DNA of 64,000 nucleotides from Dipteris shenzhenensis (GCA_047967505.1 CM106538.1); one strand, 5' to 3'; counted from the stretch's first letter, positions 42,054-53,619 are shown. Program-made: numbers and translations. Notes: a model not told the origin generated them from the letters alone.

Positions 42054-42700
42054 ATGTGGATGAATTGTGCAAAACATGAAGGCATGATTATAACGGTTTG
42101 AGGAGGTTTGACCAGATTAAACTTGGAGACAACAAGCTCTACTATTCAGATGAAGAGCTCAAACATCAAACTTGAAGATCTCAAGCCCTGATTATGCATC
42201 ATCACTATGTCAAACAAGTTGAGATTTCCAAGAAGATTTTTCTATTTTTCACACACACTTTGCACTGTATCATGCACCAAACATAGTGCCTATACTTTGC
42301 ACTGTACTGTGCACAAGTGCTTGTCTTATGCCCTTGTACTATCCACATGCAATTTGCAATGTATCATCCAGCATTACACTGTATCATTCAAATTGGCATA
42401 TGGCCATCCTTTGTATATATATTCTCCTGACATAGATATATATAGTGGATCAGGTTTTTCCCTTGTACTGCCCAAGGGTTTTTTTTCATCCGTAGCTAGA
42501 GGGCCTAGTTTGAATGGGGGTGTTAGAGCTATATATAGCTTGCCCTAACTCAGCCTAGTCCTCAACTATATATATGCCTATGATGTATGAATAGAATCAC
42601 TTTCTTGGGAGCAACTCTTGTGTCGGTCTCTCTCCTCTTTCTCTTCCTCTCAACACAACTCTTGTGTCCGTCTCTCTCCTCTTTCTCTTCTTCTTGACAT
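42054..42700 (+). mobile_element. Copia 3' remnant with start of an LTR (family E)
   Basis: From about 42450 a segment with CCCTTGTACTGCCCAAGGG, then a T run, CATCCGTAGCTAGAG and a polypurine GAATGGGGG leads into TGTTAGAGCTATATATAGC at 42521. The same series occurs at 45010-45095, after a copia RNase H, which identifies it as the 3' end of that family. The LTR seems to run on to about 42700, with a directly repeated AACTCTTGTGTC...CTCTCTCCTCTTTCTCTTC. No coding part is left here. Confidence 0.7.
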
Positions 42701-42960
42701 AGGCAATGATTAAGAGTAGTGGAGGGTTAATTTTGCTCACATTGGTTAAGAGTGTTTATTCAAAAAGTAAGAGTAGTAGAGGGATAATTGTGCCTCACAT
42801 TGGGTAAGAATAGTGATTTAATGTGTAAGAGTAGTGGAGGGAGATTTGTGCCTCACACTAGTATGCCAGCCAGTATTTTGCCTCACACTAGTACTATACC
42901 TCACACTAGTATGCCAACCAGTATTTTGCAAACTTATATTTCACAGCCTTCTATGTATAT
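42700..42960. repeat. Short tandem phrases (GTAAGAGTAGTGGAGGG; CCTCACACTAGTATGCCA)
   Basis: Three imperfect copies of a 55-65 bp unit containing AAGAGTAGTGGAGGG and GTGCCTCACATTGG, followed by three copies of a 25-40 bp unit with CCTCACACTAGTA. Confidence 0.75.
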
Positions 42961-43143
42961 TCCCTTCTCTGTGAGGTATCATTTGGCACTTAAAGGATAG
43001 TGCCTCATCTCCGAAGTTTGAAGTGTGATTCCATCTCCAAAGAGGACGGCCACATGCACACATGCATGCATGCATCCTACACATGTTTAAAATACTCTCT
43101 TTTTCAATTGCCTTTTTTAATTTGATAATTTGTTAAAAGAAAG

Positions 43144-43312
43144 ACATACATGCACACACACACACACACGTGCGCGCACAAACACACACACACACATGCA
43201 CACATGTACGCATGCACAAGCACACATGCACGCATGTGCAAGCAGACACACAGACACACAGACACACACATAGAGACACAAACACAAAGACACGCACACA
43301 CACACGCACATG

Positions 43313-43344
<32 letters not shown>

Positions 43345-43390
43345 CACTCACACACACACGCACACACACACACCATGCACGCACACATAG
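43144..43390. repeat. (CA)n microsatellite, interrupted
   Basis: About 240 bp of CA with GCACAC, TGCACA and GACACA variants. Frames here read as poly-His/Thr or poly-Cys/Val and are not genes. The equivalent site in the neighbouring duplicate (about 45505) has only a short ACACGCACATATAATATATAT run, so the array expanded after duplication. Confidence 0.95.
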
Positions 43391-43958
43391 TCTATATGCC
43401 ATGTATACACAACAAACATTAAAACATTAAAATATTGAGATCTACAAACGATTAAACAAAAGATAGGAACCCAACCTTGAGACTTGATAGAGTTAGGCCA
43501 GTAGTGGTACATTGTCTATGCTGGTAGTGGTTATTAACTTACAATGACAATGATTTTAGAAACAAAAGTAAGTATAGAGATACGAAATCCATAGAGCTTA
43601 ATCTAAGGGGACACCTTTATGCATCCTATTTTGTTGACGTTTATCTCATTTTAGTGAACTTAACTAACCAAAATTATATCAAAGTTAACTTTAACAACTT
43701 TAGTACACTACGATCTTGAAGCTAGAACTCATTTTCTTGGCAGTTAATTATCAATTGGAAGGGGCAAAAATCTAGCTATATTACAAAAATCTAAAATCCA
43801 ATGTCTCAACACTCATGGATTATCGATTGCGAGCTACACTTGCTCGATGATGTGAAAACTTAAGAAAAACAAAGGTGGCAGTAGTTGTAACGTCCAGATC
43901 ATGCTAACAATATGGCTTGTTGATCACAAATCATCGACCACATAGTCTAGTGTTTCCT

Positions 43959-45153
43959 ATTAGAGCTATATAAGAAAATATTATCCTCAGCATTTGATAT
44001 GGTTGATCTTGGTGACATTCATTCATGTCTTGGTATTCAAGTTCAGTGATTTCGTCACAAGGGAATTCTGCTACTTCGACAAACAAAATTCATTCAAGAT
44101 GCATTTTAAAAGTTTGGCTTGATGAATGCTCACTCTGGGACCACTCCTTGTCTTGTGAGCTCTATCAAAAATAATCAATCAACTCATGATGTTGTGGTTT
44201 CACGTCAACCCTATGCCAATCTTGTTGGTTGCCTACTGTTTGTTGGGCTAAATACTCAACCAAATATTCTTTTTACTGCCAATTTTCTAGGTCAATATCT
44301 GGTTGCTCCCTCAATGCAACATTGGTCTACAGCAAAACGTGTTCTAAAGTATTTGAAAGGAACTTCTAACTTTGTATTAGTTTATCGATGTCATACGGAA
44401 TCATCTTCTGTGATGTCTCTTGATCTTTTGGGATATAGAGCTGTAGACTCGAAAAGCTCTCACTTCTCTATGTGGTCTACAAGCAATAATTGCTTCTTTA
44501 TCAATGGTTGCTTGGTCTCTTAGGCAAGTAAGAAGCAACAAAATCGAGTATGTAGCGGCCTCCCTAGCAGCTCAAGAATTGGTTTGGCTACGCCAATTGC
44601 TAATAGATATTGGACATCCTCCCTCATCCAATACTAATCTCAAATGTGATAATCAAAGTGCCATTAGTCTGGCTAAATACTATGTTCAGCATAACAAATT
44701 CGAGTAGATTGCTGTTCATTATCATTATGTCAGACATGAAGTGAAGAAAGGGATGATAATGATTGAACATTGTCCCACTCCTCAGATGCTTGCGGATATT
44801 CTCACTAAAGGACTTAGTGAGGCACGCTTCACAATGTTGCGATCAGAATTTGGAGTTCTTATAGCTTCTCTCTTCCAAGATTAACACACCTATGGGTGAC
44901 TTTTAACATTTGTATATAGATGCACATCTACATTACTTACTTGTAAATAATTGTACAAATGTATCAATTTAAATTTTAACTCTATGAACAACTTATATAC
45001 TTGTATATAGGAGCTCGGGTTTTTCCCTTGTGCTCCCCAAGGGTTTTTTCATCCGTAGCTAGAGACCTTTGCTTGAGTGGGGGTGTTAGAGCTGTATATA
45101 GCTCATCCTAACTTGAACTAGGTCTCACCTATATGTGTAACTAGTGATCAACA
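43959..45153 (+). mobile_element. Copia fragment (family E) inserted in duplicate copy A
   Basis: Flanked by TTTCCT on both sides (43953-43958 and 45154-45159). The left edge, ATTAGAGCTATATAAG, looks like a mutated LTR start that jumps directly to RT sequence at DLGDIHSCLGIQVQ (about 44005). The right edge has the family E polypurine tract and a short LTR-like segment, TGTTAGAGCTGTATATAGC to GATCAACA (45084-45153). The bulk of the element was deleted. Confidence 0.8.
44000..44884 (+). pseudogene. Copia E reverse transcriptase end and RNase H
   Basis: Reads PYANLVGCLLFVGLNTQPNI (the usual Y-R-x-x-V-G-x-L-x-Y-L region), then STAKRVLKYLKGTSNFVLVY. After a frameshift come YVAASLAAQELVWLRQLLID, CDNQSAISLAKYYVQHNK, HYHYVRHEVKKGMI and PTPQMLADILTKGLSEARF. 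These are the standard C-terminal motifs of copia RNase H. Stops lie near 44522 and 44705. Confidence 0.88.
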
Positions 45154-45899
45154 TTTCCTGCGTAGCGACATGGAGATTCACAAACGAAATGGATGAGAAA
45201 AATGCAAAATTCTTAGGCATTTGAAGAGCATGCATGCCTTGACGTTGATCATTTCAGAACTTTCACGTGGCTCGCTAGAGACAAGCTCACCGTTTGTGGG
45301 ATCATCATCATGGCATTCGACAGACACAAGGGGATATCTCTTAGGAGGGGGTAGTTCATCAGGCGTGACTTAAGAAAGAAGTAGTTTGGATAGCTAGAGA
45401 AATAAAGAGCAAGGAGCACGGGACACGGAAGGAGAAGATGCAAATTGTGTTTAAAGCTATTTTCAATTATACTATTTTAATTTGATAATTTGTAAAAATA
45501 AAGATACACGCACATATAATATATATATGGTATGCATACATGCAATGCTACAAAAACATGTTCCTAACTAAAAGTAATGGTAAGGCTTATCCAAGATCCA
45601 ATTCCATAAAGACATTCAGATATTGAGATTTATAAATAAAACAAAATTTATTGCTTAAAATTAAAGGCAACCTAGGACCTTAACCTTGAGACTTGATAGA
45701 GGTAGATCCCTAACCTGCCAAAGATAGCTCAGTCTACCCATAATACTAAAGTAGACCTGTAATAGTGGTACATTCTCTATGTTGGTAGTGCTTATAAACT
45801 CACAATGACAAGGACTTCAGAAATAAAAGTAAGTCAAATTCTTTAGCATAAGGCGCCTCCTTGTGCATACCAAAAAATTCATCAAAAGTAGAGAATAGG

Positions 45900-46400
45900 T
45901 TAAATGTGTTTAAGAAAAAGTGTTCTCTCTACTCTTCTATTGGCTCTTAATTGTTGTTTATCCTTTTTTAATCCGGTCCATAGATCTCAAGAAGTTTAGT
46001 ACTAATATTGACTTGCTCACCATCATGAGGAGCACATTTCATAAAACAATAGTGTATGTTTTTAAAGCTAGCATGATCACTTAAGGGGCTCCTTTGAGCA
46101 ACCTATTTTCTTTGAACTTTATCTTATTTTAGTAAACTTCATCTTATCTTAGCTAAGAAAAAGGGTTCTCTCTCCTCTTCTATTGGCTCTTAACTCTTGT
46201 TTGTCGTTTTTAAATTTGGTCCATAGATCTCAAGAAGTTTAGTACCATCTTGAGCACATTCCATAAAACAATAGTGTATGGTTTTAAAGCTGCAAAGAAA
46301 ATGCCTCAATGAATCCATTCTTTAAGAGCTAACTCTAAGGGGCACCGTTGAACAACCTATTTTCTTTGAACTTCATCTTATTTTAGTAAACTTAACTAAA
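45900..46400. repeat. Internal tandem duplication of about 240 bp
   Basis: The segment from about 45905 (AAGAAAAAGTGTTCTCTCT, then CTTCTATTGGCTCTTAA, CCATAGATCTCAAGAAGTTTA) is repeated from about 46145 with the same phrases. It lies in the 3' flank of the LRR gene. Copy A (43.1-45.5 kb) has only one version, so this step followed the larger duplication or copy A lost one. Confidence 0.75.
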
Positions 46401-46634
46401 CACAGTTATATTAGAGTTAACTTTAATAACCGTAGTAGAAGACGATCTTGAAGCATGAAAGACTTTTTGGTAAGAAAAGCCAACCAGCACCGTAATTATC
46501 AATTGGAAGGGGCAAAAATACAGCCGTATTACAAAAATCTTAAATCCAACATCGAGCTGCATGCGCTGGATGATGCGGAAACTCCTGAAAGTTGCGAAAA
46601 CAGAGGTGGCAGGAGTCGCAACATCAAGATCATG

Positions 46635-47739
46635 CTAACATGGCTTGTTGATCACCGGTCCACAGAGTCCAGGGTTTCCTGCGTAGCTGCAATATGCAGA
46701 TTGACAAACGAGGTGGTGAGCAAGATGCGGAAATCTCAGGCATCTGGAGAGCAAGCATGCCTTTACTTGATCGTTATACAACTTTCAGGTGGCTCGCGAG
46801 AGACATGCTCACCTTTCGGCAGTGAACCTGGAGAAAACGCCATTCGTTGGGATAGGGCCCGAGAGACCATTATTCATGAGATGCCTGCGCGAGAAAACGG
46901 AATGTTATGGTAAGGAGTCATGTAACTAAGGTAACTTCGATGGCTTGTCGTGCATAAAGTAATTCACAGTCCAGGGACAATATTTCAGCTACTCACAGAA
47001 ACTGCAGATTGGAAAGATTGCCCAACTCAGAGGGGATGGGCCCCGTGAGATCGTTGTCCTGGAGCTGCAAAGCAAAGAGGTTGGGCAGACTGCCGAGTTC
47101 TTTGGGGATGGACCCAGAGAAGTGGTTGAGAAAGACGGAGCTGCGACAAGAGAGATCGTTAGAGCAAATGACTGACAAGCTTCGCTTAGCTTAGCTTATT
47201 GACTGAAGGTGAGTATACATGGTGGGAAGCTAGAGTGAGGAAGACGCACAGGGACTGCAAAGACGGAAGGTTTGCAAGTTGTGGAGAGAGCGGACCGGAA
47301 AGACCATAGTTGGGCAGATCCCTGTTCGAAAAATTCAGGACGAGGAGTCGAAACATATTAGGGAGCAAATTAAATGCGCGTTTAACAGGTGGTGTGTAGA
47401 TGAGTACACTCGGACGACGTGGTTGTTGTCGTCGCAGGTCACATGGAAGAAGGTGCAGGGATCCACCAGGTTGGGATCCCAGCTGGCGAGGGCGTTTTGC
47501 GGGTCGTTAAGCCCATTTTTGAATGCGATCAGAGCGTCCACTGTAAGATACAAGCCGTTGATCGGTTAGCAGAAAGCAATGTATTATATTTGTATACGCT
47601 ATTGCATGAAGAGGGAAGGCTTATGCAAAGTAGAAGCCTAATATTTACCCTCCGGGTTGGCGCGAGCGAGAGCCGGCAGGAGAGCCCATAAGGCGAAAGC
47701 AGAAAGGATGGAGTGCTTAGCAGCTCCCGAGCGCTCCAT
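46635..47739 (-). CDS. SERK-ectodomain-like secreted leucine-rich-repeat protein, six exons, 187 residues
   Basis: Exons on the minus strand are 47739-47649, 47540-47408, 47321-47250, 47140-46997, 46884-46813 and 46686-46635, all with GT-AG introns of 72-126 bp. Exon lengths 133, 72, 144 and 72 bp equal the conserved SERK pattern, with LRR exons in phase 2. Exon 1 gives a signal peptide ([20 protein letters not shown], cleavage probably after ALARA). Exon 2 is the N-cap with [19 protein letters not shown]. Then come LRRs with [36 protein letters not shown] and [12 protein letters not shown]. The protein ends with a C-cap, [13 protein letters not shown], then a stop. No transmembrane or kinase part follows, so it resembles short secreted LRR proteins of the SERK-like family. 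The exon for one of the usual five repeats is missing. The likely role is cell-surface receptor signalling in the apoplast. Confidence 0.87.
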
Positions 47740-47827
47740 GGCGGCTGATTGGAGATGATGAACGTAGCTGAGAGGCAATCGATTGTTAAAAGGCGTTGAT
47801 TGTGAATGGAAGGTTGCTGGTGGTGTG

Positions 47828-47835
47828 TATATATA
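47828..47835 (-). promoter_or_regulatory. TATA box of the LRR gene
   Basis: On the minus strand CTATATATACAC lies about 90 bp upstream of the ATG at 47739, a normal distance for a plant promoter with a short leader. Confidence 0.7.
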
Positions 47836-47839
47836 GGCT

Positions 47840-49230
47840 GCAAGAAGCACGTAGTCGGCCCCGATTCGTGCAGTCGGTCGGATCGGCGTGTCTTCGTTGC
47901 CATGGCTAACTGCAAAATCGTTTTCATCGCCACATTTTAAGCATTTGCATTGGACTGCCATCTGCGAAATAATGACGGCACAAAATCAGGAACACCACTA
48001 TCAAGGGCACGCACTTGCACTTATGGACAGAATCCTGAAATGTGAGTTTAGATCTGGTCCAATGGAACGTTTAGATGTGAGGATGCAAGCTATGAAGCAT
48101 GCTGTACGCGAAGAGCGCACATGCGCTATCCTTGAATGATTTTTGCACTCATGCAAAATATCTGATTTTACGCGAATGCACATACTATGAAATAACGTCA
48201 GCATTTAACGCCGATAGACAAACTAAGAAGAAAGTTTTCAATAAATAAACTTTCCATTACAAAACAAGTAAAAGTCATGTAAGTTCATTATAAGCATTGC
48301 CTTCCAAAATAGAATACAATGAACTAATGTGGGACCATGCACAAAAGGAGCGAACTATAGCTTCGGACACAATTCTAATTGCATGCTCTATGTCTTCCAT
48401 GGGTCTCATAGCCAGATTCTTACCACATCTTTTCTCTCCTCCAAATTCTGCATACTTTCATGCCTCGTCTTCTCTCCTTGGCATTCTTCTACATCATTTT
48501 TCCTTGTGCATGCCTTCTCATGTGTTTGAGAAGTTTCAATTTAGTCGTGGCATGATGAGCCTCGCCAAAAGCCAATGTATCTTCCAAAAATAGATCATCT
48601 CAATGATGTCCACCTAGCATCTATACTTCTATTCGTCGCTACATATAGAATTCCTTCAATGTTACATGCCATCGTGGCTCATGTTCAAGTCACTTATTTC
48701 TCGTCTCTTCTTGCTCCTTCCTATAAACATACCGTATTAGTAATTTTGGGAAAATCTTGATATTTTGGGAAAATGAAATTGGGAGAGTGAACCTTACACT
48801 CTCCCATTTTTGGATCCCTTCCTCATACTCTTCTCATCTTTCTAACCCATCTTCATCTTGCCATCAACCACAATGGATCTCTTGTTTCATACATAGTCAC
48901 ATTGTGGATCTTTGGTTTGTTGCTATGTCCATTGTTTCATTAATTTTGGGAATCAGTTGTTGCATCTATAGTGTCTCTTAGACTACGAATGTCAAATTCT
49001 TTTTTTTTTTTGTTATCTAGATTGATTATTTTAGAGTGTTTTATTAATTTTGGGAAGGATGCATATGACTTTCTTTATCTCATTGATGTCATTTTAATGA
49101 GAAAATAAGTGAGATGTTTCATTGACTTTGGGAAAGAAGTATTTGTTGTGTAAACTCAAAAATCTTGTTCCATTGCAACATGATTGCACAAGCCACCTAT
49201 AATAACTCACCTTAAATTATTTAGTATTTG
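47840..49230. other. Upstream flank of the LRR gene, no other gene seen
   Basis: Scattered short frames have no family motif. The region may hold LRR promoter elements, but I cannot name any besides the TATA box. The sequence becomes AT-rich toward 49200 and then enters the Ty3 pol remnant. Confidence 0.45.
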
Positions 49231-49259
49231 ACAATGAAAACTTGAAAAACATTCCAATG

Positions 49260-51320
49260 CACAATGAAAACCTCAAATTTTACGTTGCAATGGCAACAAC
49301 ATTCGCTACAAAATGGGGTATTTTTGCCTATATAGTCATGCCCTTCGGCCTTTGTAATCCCTGGCCATATTCCAGCCATTTTTGAATAAGTTTTTACAGG
49401 TATTCTAGGACAATTTGTGCACCCACTCTAACCAAAAAGACCACTTCAAATGTCTTGAAGCAGTACTAATCAAGTGTAGGGAGTATGGCATCTCCCTAAA
49501 TCCAATAAAATGCAGATTCATCGTCACCCACGGAGTTGTTTTGGGACACATCATTTCTCAACATGGGACTGCAACTGATATGGACAAAATCAAAATCATC
49601 ATGGAATTGTCTCCTACAAATTCCAAGGGCGTACATGTCTTTATGGGACATGCTGGTTATTATCGAAGATTTATCTTACGGTATGTCATGATAGCCAGAG
49701 CACTTTACAAATTATTAGTGGAATTCTTATGGATAGAGGAGTGCGACCAAGCCTTTAAGCTTTTAAAGTGGCACCTAATCACAACACTCATCCTTATATC
49801 TCCCAATTGGGATATTGATTTTCATGTTCATATTGATGGATCCAAGTATGCAATTGGGAATGTGCTTTGTCAACCTGGTGAACATAAGAAAGACTACCCA
49901 TTCTACTTTGCCAGTCGATAACTCAATGATGCGGAGATCAACTATACCACCATAGAAAGAGAACCCCTAACAATTGTGTATACTGTTAAGAAATTTTGGC
50001 ACGATCTGTTGGCAAATGATTTTGTCTTCTACACTGACCATCAAGCATTGCTTTATCTTGTGAACCGTCCGTGTATAATAGGAAGAATAATCAGATGGCA
50101 CCTCTTGCTTCAAGAATTCAACTTCAAAATAGTGGTCCACAAAGGTGCCCAACACTACATTACCGATCACATGTCTCATGTCAAGTCAGGAGAAGAAGCC
50201 ACTGGAGTAGAAGATGACTTGCCAAATACCACACTATTTCAAATAGATGTTGTTCCAAATTAGTGTGGACATATCATTGGGTACTTAATGGTAGGAAGGC
50301 CACCCCCTGAAATGAAAGCAGTGGATGCCAAAAAACTAATTTTAAAAGCTGCACCCTATCAAGTCATTGCAAGACAACTGTACAAGATGGGCAAGGACTA
50401 GGTTTTAACAAGATGTGTAATGCCTCATGAGATCATGCCAATCTTGAGTGAATTCCATGAAGGCATTGCAAGAGGACACTTCCAAGGGGAAGCCACTACA
50501 AGAAAATTCATCCTCACAGGCTACTGGTGGTCAACACTTTGGGCAGACATACCAAGGGAAAGCCATAGCAAGAAAATTCCTCCCCATAGGCTACTGGTGG
50601 CCAACACTTTGGGAAGATGCCTATGAATATGTCAAAGGCTGTGATGTATGCCAATGGACTATTAAACTTCAACACAAAGACTTCAATCCCCTAACAACAA
50701 TTGTTGCACAAAAACCATTTGAAAAACGGGGGATTGACTATGTGGGTCCCATCCATCCAGCAGCAAAGGGAACACATGCATGCTACATCATTGTGGCCAC
50801 TGATTACTTTAATAAATGGGCTAAAGATAAAGCAATCAGAAAGGCAGATGCGAGAAGCACAACAAGATTCTTATACGAGAATGTGACCACCCGATTCGGA
50901 TGCCCCATCGAAACTGTGTCGGATAGAGGCACACATTTTGTCAATGAGGTAATCGAAGAACTCGTGTCTGGCTTTATGGTAATCCATCACCCTACTCTAT
51001 CAGTTGGAGAAGCATACAGAGACCAGATTAGTCGCCTACCATGCCATGATAACATAAAAACAAAAAAGAAAGGCATGGTTTAACAGGAATCTTAAAGCCA
51101 AAGACATCAAGGAAGGTGACTTGTCTTGTTATACAATGCCAAAGTACACAAGGGAAAACTCAAGTATCTAGGTCAAGGACCCTACCGAGTCAAAAAGATA
51201 AATCCCATTGGTGCTGCACTGCTAGAAACATTGGATGGAGTCCAATTCAAGACAATAATAAATGGGAGCCGACTAAAGTGCTAATACTTCAACACACAAG
51301 CCATCCCTAACAAAAATATA
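49260..51320 (+). pseudogene. Ty3/gypsy pol remnant (reverse transcriptase, RNase H, integrase)
   Basis: RT starts near 49290 with TTFATKWGIFAYIVMPFGLCN. The catalytic F/Y-x-D-D box is ruined (VF, stop, DN near 49395). HFKCLEAVLIKCREYGISLN and LGHIISQHGTATDMDKI follow, then the RT/RNase H link FMGHAGYYRRFI. The RNase H part has HVHIDGSKYAIGNVLCQPGE and FYTDHQALLYLVNRP. The integrase part carries the H-H...C-C zinc site (FHEGIARGH, CDVCQ), KRGIDYVGPIHPAAKGTHAC and TVSDRGTHFVNEVIEELV. The order RT-RH-IN is Ty3/gypsy. A 70-bp tandem duplication lies at about 50478-50615. Confidence 0.88.
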
Positions 51321-51599
51321 GGTAGCCTGAACCGATGTCAACCTAGGTCTTAGAAGTGATGCCTGAGTCCTAGCTACCCTATGAAATCACAACAACAAAA
51401 AGTTAGTCCCTACCTAGATACTAGGTCGCATGCACTCACACGCTTTTGCTTAGACACATAGTCGATTGCATGACTAATTGTGCCCTAAGTACAAAAATTC
51501 GAATTCATGATTCAAAAAAATCAAGAAAATCGCTCGAATGATTTGAATGGAAGAAGAAATCGGTTTAAAAAACGGTGACACGTCACATTTTTTATATAA

Positions 51600-51710
51600 A
51601 ACACCACATCATCCCCACATATTCATACGATTAACTTTTATTCATACAAATAGGTATTCGTACAAATATACTTGTATTAGGATGAATACGTTCCTACGTT
51701 TTTGCATATA
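51600..51710. repeat. AT-rich block with ATTCATACAAAT / ATTCGTACAAAT units
   Basis: Four imperfect units (ATTCATACGATT, ATTCATACAAAT, ATTCGTACAAAT, AGGATGAATACG) lie after the Ty3 pol. They resemble the block at 24480-24660. Confidence 0.55.
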
Positions 51711-51839
51711 ACCTCAATGTTTGCCTATGTCTCTTATCTCATGCTTGGTTCCCCAGCCGAGCATAAGAGATCAAAAAAGGAAAAGAAGAAGAAAGGTCCT
51801 CAAGGTTGTGAAAGCAATCTAGAAGGTCCGAAATAAGAT

Positions 51840-52620
51840 GGATTTTTTGTTAGGGAGCTTTAGGATCTCATTTTGAGTTCCTGAGATCTCGTGAGGATTT
51901 TGGTTTCGGTCTTTGTTCTTTTGTTTGTGAGAGTTCTAGGTTCTCTTTAATGAGTTCCTTCGATCTCTTGTGATAAAAATATTTTAGAAATTTATGTGTT
52001 AGAAATTTGTTTGTGGGAGTTCTAGGATCTCCTTGTTGAGTTCCTTAGATCTCTTGTGAGATAAATTTATTTGTGAGAGTTTGAGGATCTCCTTGTTGAG
52101 TTCCTTAGATCTCTTGTAAGAACTATGCTTGTTTTTGTGTCTATGAAATTTGTTTGTGGGAGTTCTAAGATCTCCTTGTTGAGTTTCCTAGATGTGAATA
52201 TTTGTTTGTGGGAGTTCTAAGATCTCCTTGTTGAGTTTCTTAGATCTCGTGTGAATAGATTTTTGTATGTGGGAGTTCTAGGATCTCCTTGGTGAGTTCC
52301 TTAGATCTCTTGTGAAATGGGCTTGTTTTTGTGTCTATAAAATTTGTTTGTGGGAGTTCTAGGATCTCCTTGTTGAGTTCCTTAGATCTCTTGTGAAGAT
52401 TTTTGTATGTGGGAGTTCTAGGATCTCCTTGTTGAGTTCCTTAGATCTCTTATGAGAAATGGGCTTGTTTTCGTGTCTATGAAATTATGAAATTTGTTTG
52501 TGGGAGTTCTAAGATCTGCTTGTTGAGTTCCTTAGATCTCTTGTGAGAATTTTTGTATGTGGGATTTCTAGGATCTCCTCGTTGAGTTTCCTAGACCTCA
52601 TGTGAGAAATATGATTTTAT
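51840..52620. repeat. Tandem array with GGGAGTTCTAGGATCTCC core, unit 50-90 bp
   Basis: About ten copies of a unit containing TGTGGGAGTTCTAGGATCTC, CTTGTTGAGTTCC and TTAGATCTCTTGTGAGAA. Each carries a dyad around AGATCT / GGATCTCC. Some units add GGGCTTGTTTTTGTGTCTAT. The array follows the Ty3 remnant and could be part of its 3' region or LTR. Confidence 0.88.
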
Positions 52621-52624
52621 TTTG

Positions 52625-52820
52625 TGTTTGTATTCTCACACTTTCTTTGAATGAATATGTAATATTCTTTCAATAGAATGTGAAAGAATACAAAGAGTTT
52701 TAAAGTGTATAAAAAAAAAAAAATTTTAAAAGTTATTAGAAGAGTATTCTCATTCTTACACTTTCTTTTGAATGAATATTTAATATTCTTTCAATAGAAT
52801 GTGAATCATTTTAAAAGAGC
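52625..52820. repeat. Direct repeat of about 55 bp
   Basis: The phrase TTCTCACACTTTCTTTGAAT to AATAGAATGTGAA occurs at about 52631-52686 and again at about 52748-52804. Each copy contains the dyad TTCACATTC...GAATGTGAA type. Confidence 0.75.
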
Positions 52821-52924
52821 GTGATTGAATGACAATTAATATATTGCATGCTTGAACGTGTTTTTCAAAGGATATGTGTTGTTTTTTTATAAAATGTGTA
52901 TTGCAATATGTTTCTATTGTATTA

Positions 52925-53600
52925 TGTGCTAGACTAGGATTTATTTTGCCAGATTATAATAAAATGCATACGGATCATTTTGATAGAGTCAAACAAACTG
53001 TGCTGGATTGCTTGAAAAAAAAGATATTGGACTTTATTCCTACATATGGGTGCACTCTTGCATTTGATGGATGGACTAGCAAGTAGGCCAGACCCTTCAT
53101 AAATGTAATGCACATTACTCCCAAGGGAACTATGTTTTTTAAGAGTATTGATACGTCTCTAAAAGAAAAAACTTTGGCATATATTGTAAAAATATACAAA
53201 AGAGCAATTCGCAAAGTTGGTGGCAGTGAGAATGTTACTGCATTAGTAACAGATAATGCATCGAATTACAAGACCACAAGTGAGATGGTCATGGCAAAGT
53301 ATCCCACTCTAACATGGGTGCCATGTGGCACTCATACTCTCAACTTATTGTTGAAGGATATTGGACAATTGCCATTTGTGCAACCAGTACTACAAGATGC
53401 TAATGCCGTAGTGATTTTTATAAAGAGTCATCAATACTTGCATGCAATACTCAGAGAGCACTCTATGAAGCAACTCGGGCAATTTTGTCAAACTAGATTT
53501 GCCACTTCTTTTCTAGTTCTTGCTAGATTGTTAGAAGTGCGTCAAGCTTTAGTCAAGACTGTTGCTAATAGACAATGGGCGAATTGGCTAGAGAAAAAGA
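52925..53600 (+). pseudogene. hAT-type transposase fragment (DUF659 region)
   Basis: Reads FILPDYNKMHTDHFDRVKQT, then CTLAFDGWTSK with the first likely catalytic Asp. After a stop near 53085 come VTALVTDNASNYKTTSEMVM (second Asp), WVPCGTHTLNLLLKDIGQL and QLGQFCQTRFATSFLVLARL. These are the ordered motifs of the DUF659 and following region in plant hAT transposases. The BED zinc finger and C-terminal dimerisation domain are absent. The frame runs on into antisense copia gag near 53620, so the 3' end was replaced. Confidence 0.85.
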
Positions 53601-53619
53601 CGCAGTACGAATACCAGGC

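Larger units (their letters stand above)
43090..45455. repeat. Partial tandem duplicate of the 3' end of the LRR gene (copy A)
   Basis: Long stretches match 45455-46900 in the same order. 43110-43160 matches 45470-45510, 43430-43560 matches 45620-45840, 43590-43955 matches 46310-46665, and 45160-45330 matches 46685-46885. The last two exons of the LRR gene are therefore present here on the minus strand, but with many substitutions and stops. The copy appears to end in what would be the fourth intron. A copia fragment (43959-45153) is inserted in the last exon. Confidence 0.85.

Noticed and set aside
43104-43430. Cys/Val-rich and His/Thr-rich open frames
   Set aside because: They are translations of the CA microsatellite.
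46455-46913. 152-codon plus-strand open frame
   Set aside because: It lies antisense over the last two exons of the LRR gene, whose minus-strand exons have exact SERK-like sizes and splice sites.
46813-47739. Pseudogene of a full SERK receptor kinase
   Set aside because: All exon borders and frames are intact, and the stop follows directly after the C-cap, as in short secreted LRR proteins. A truncated receptor is still possible but less likely.
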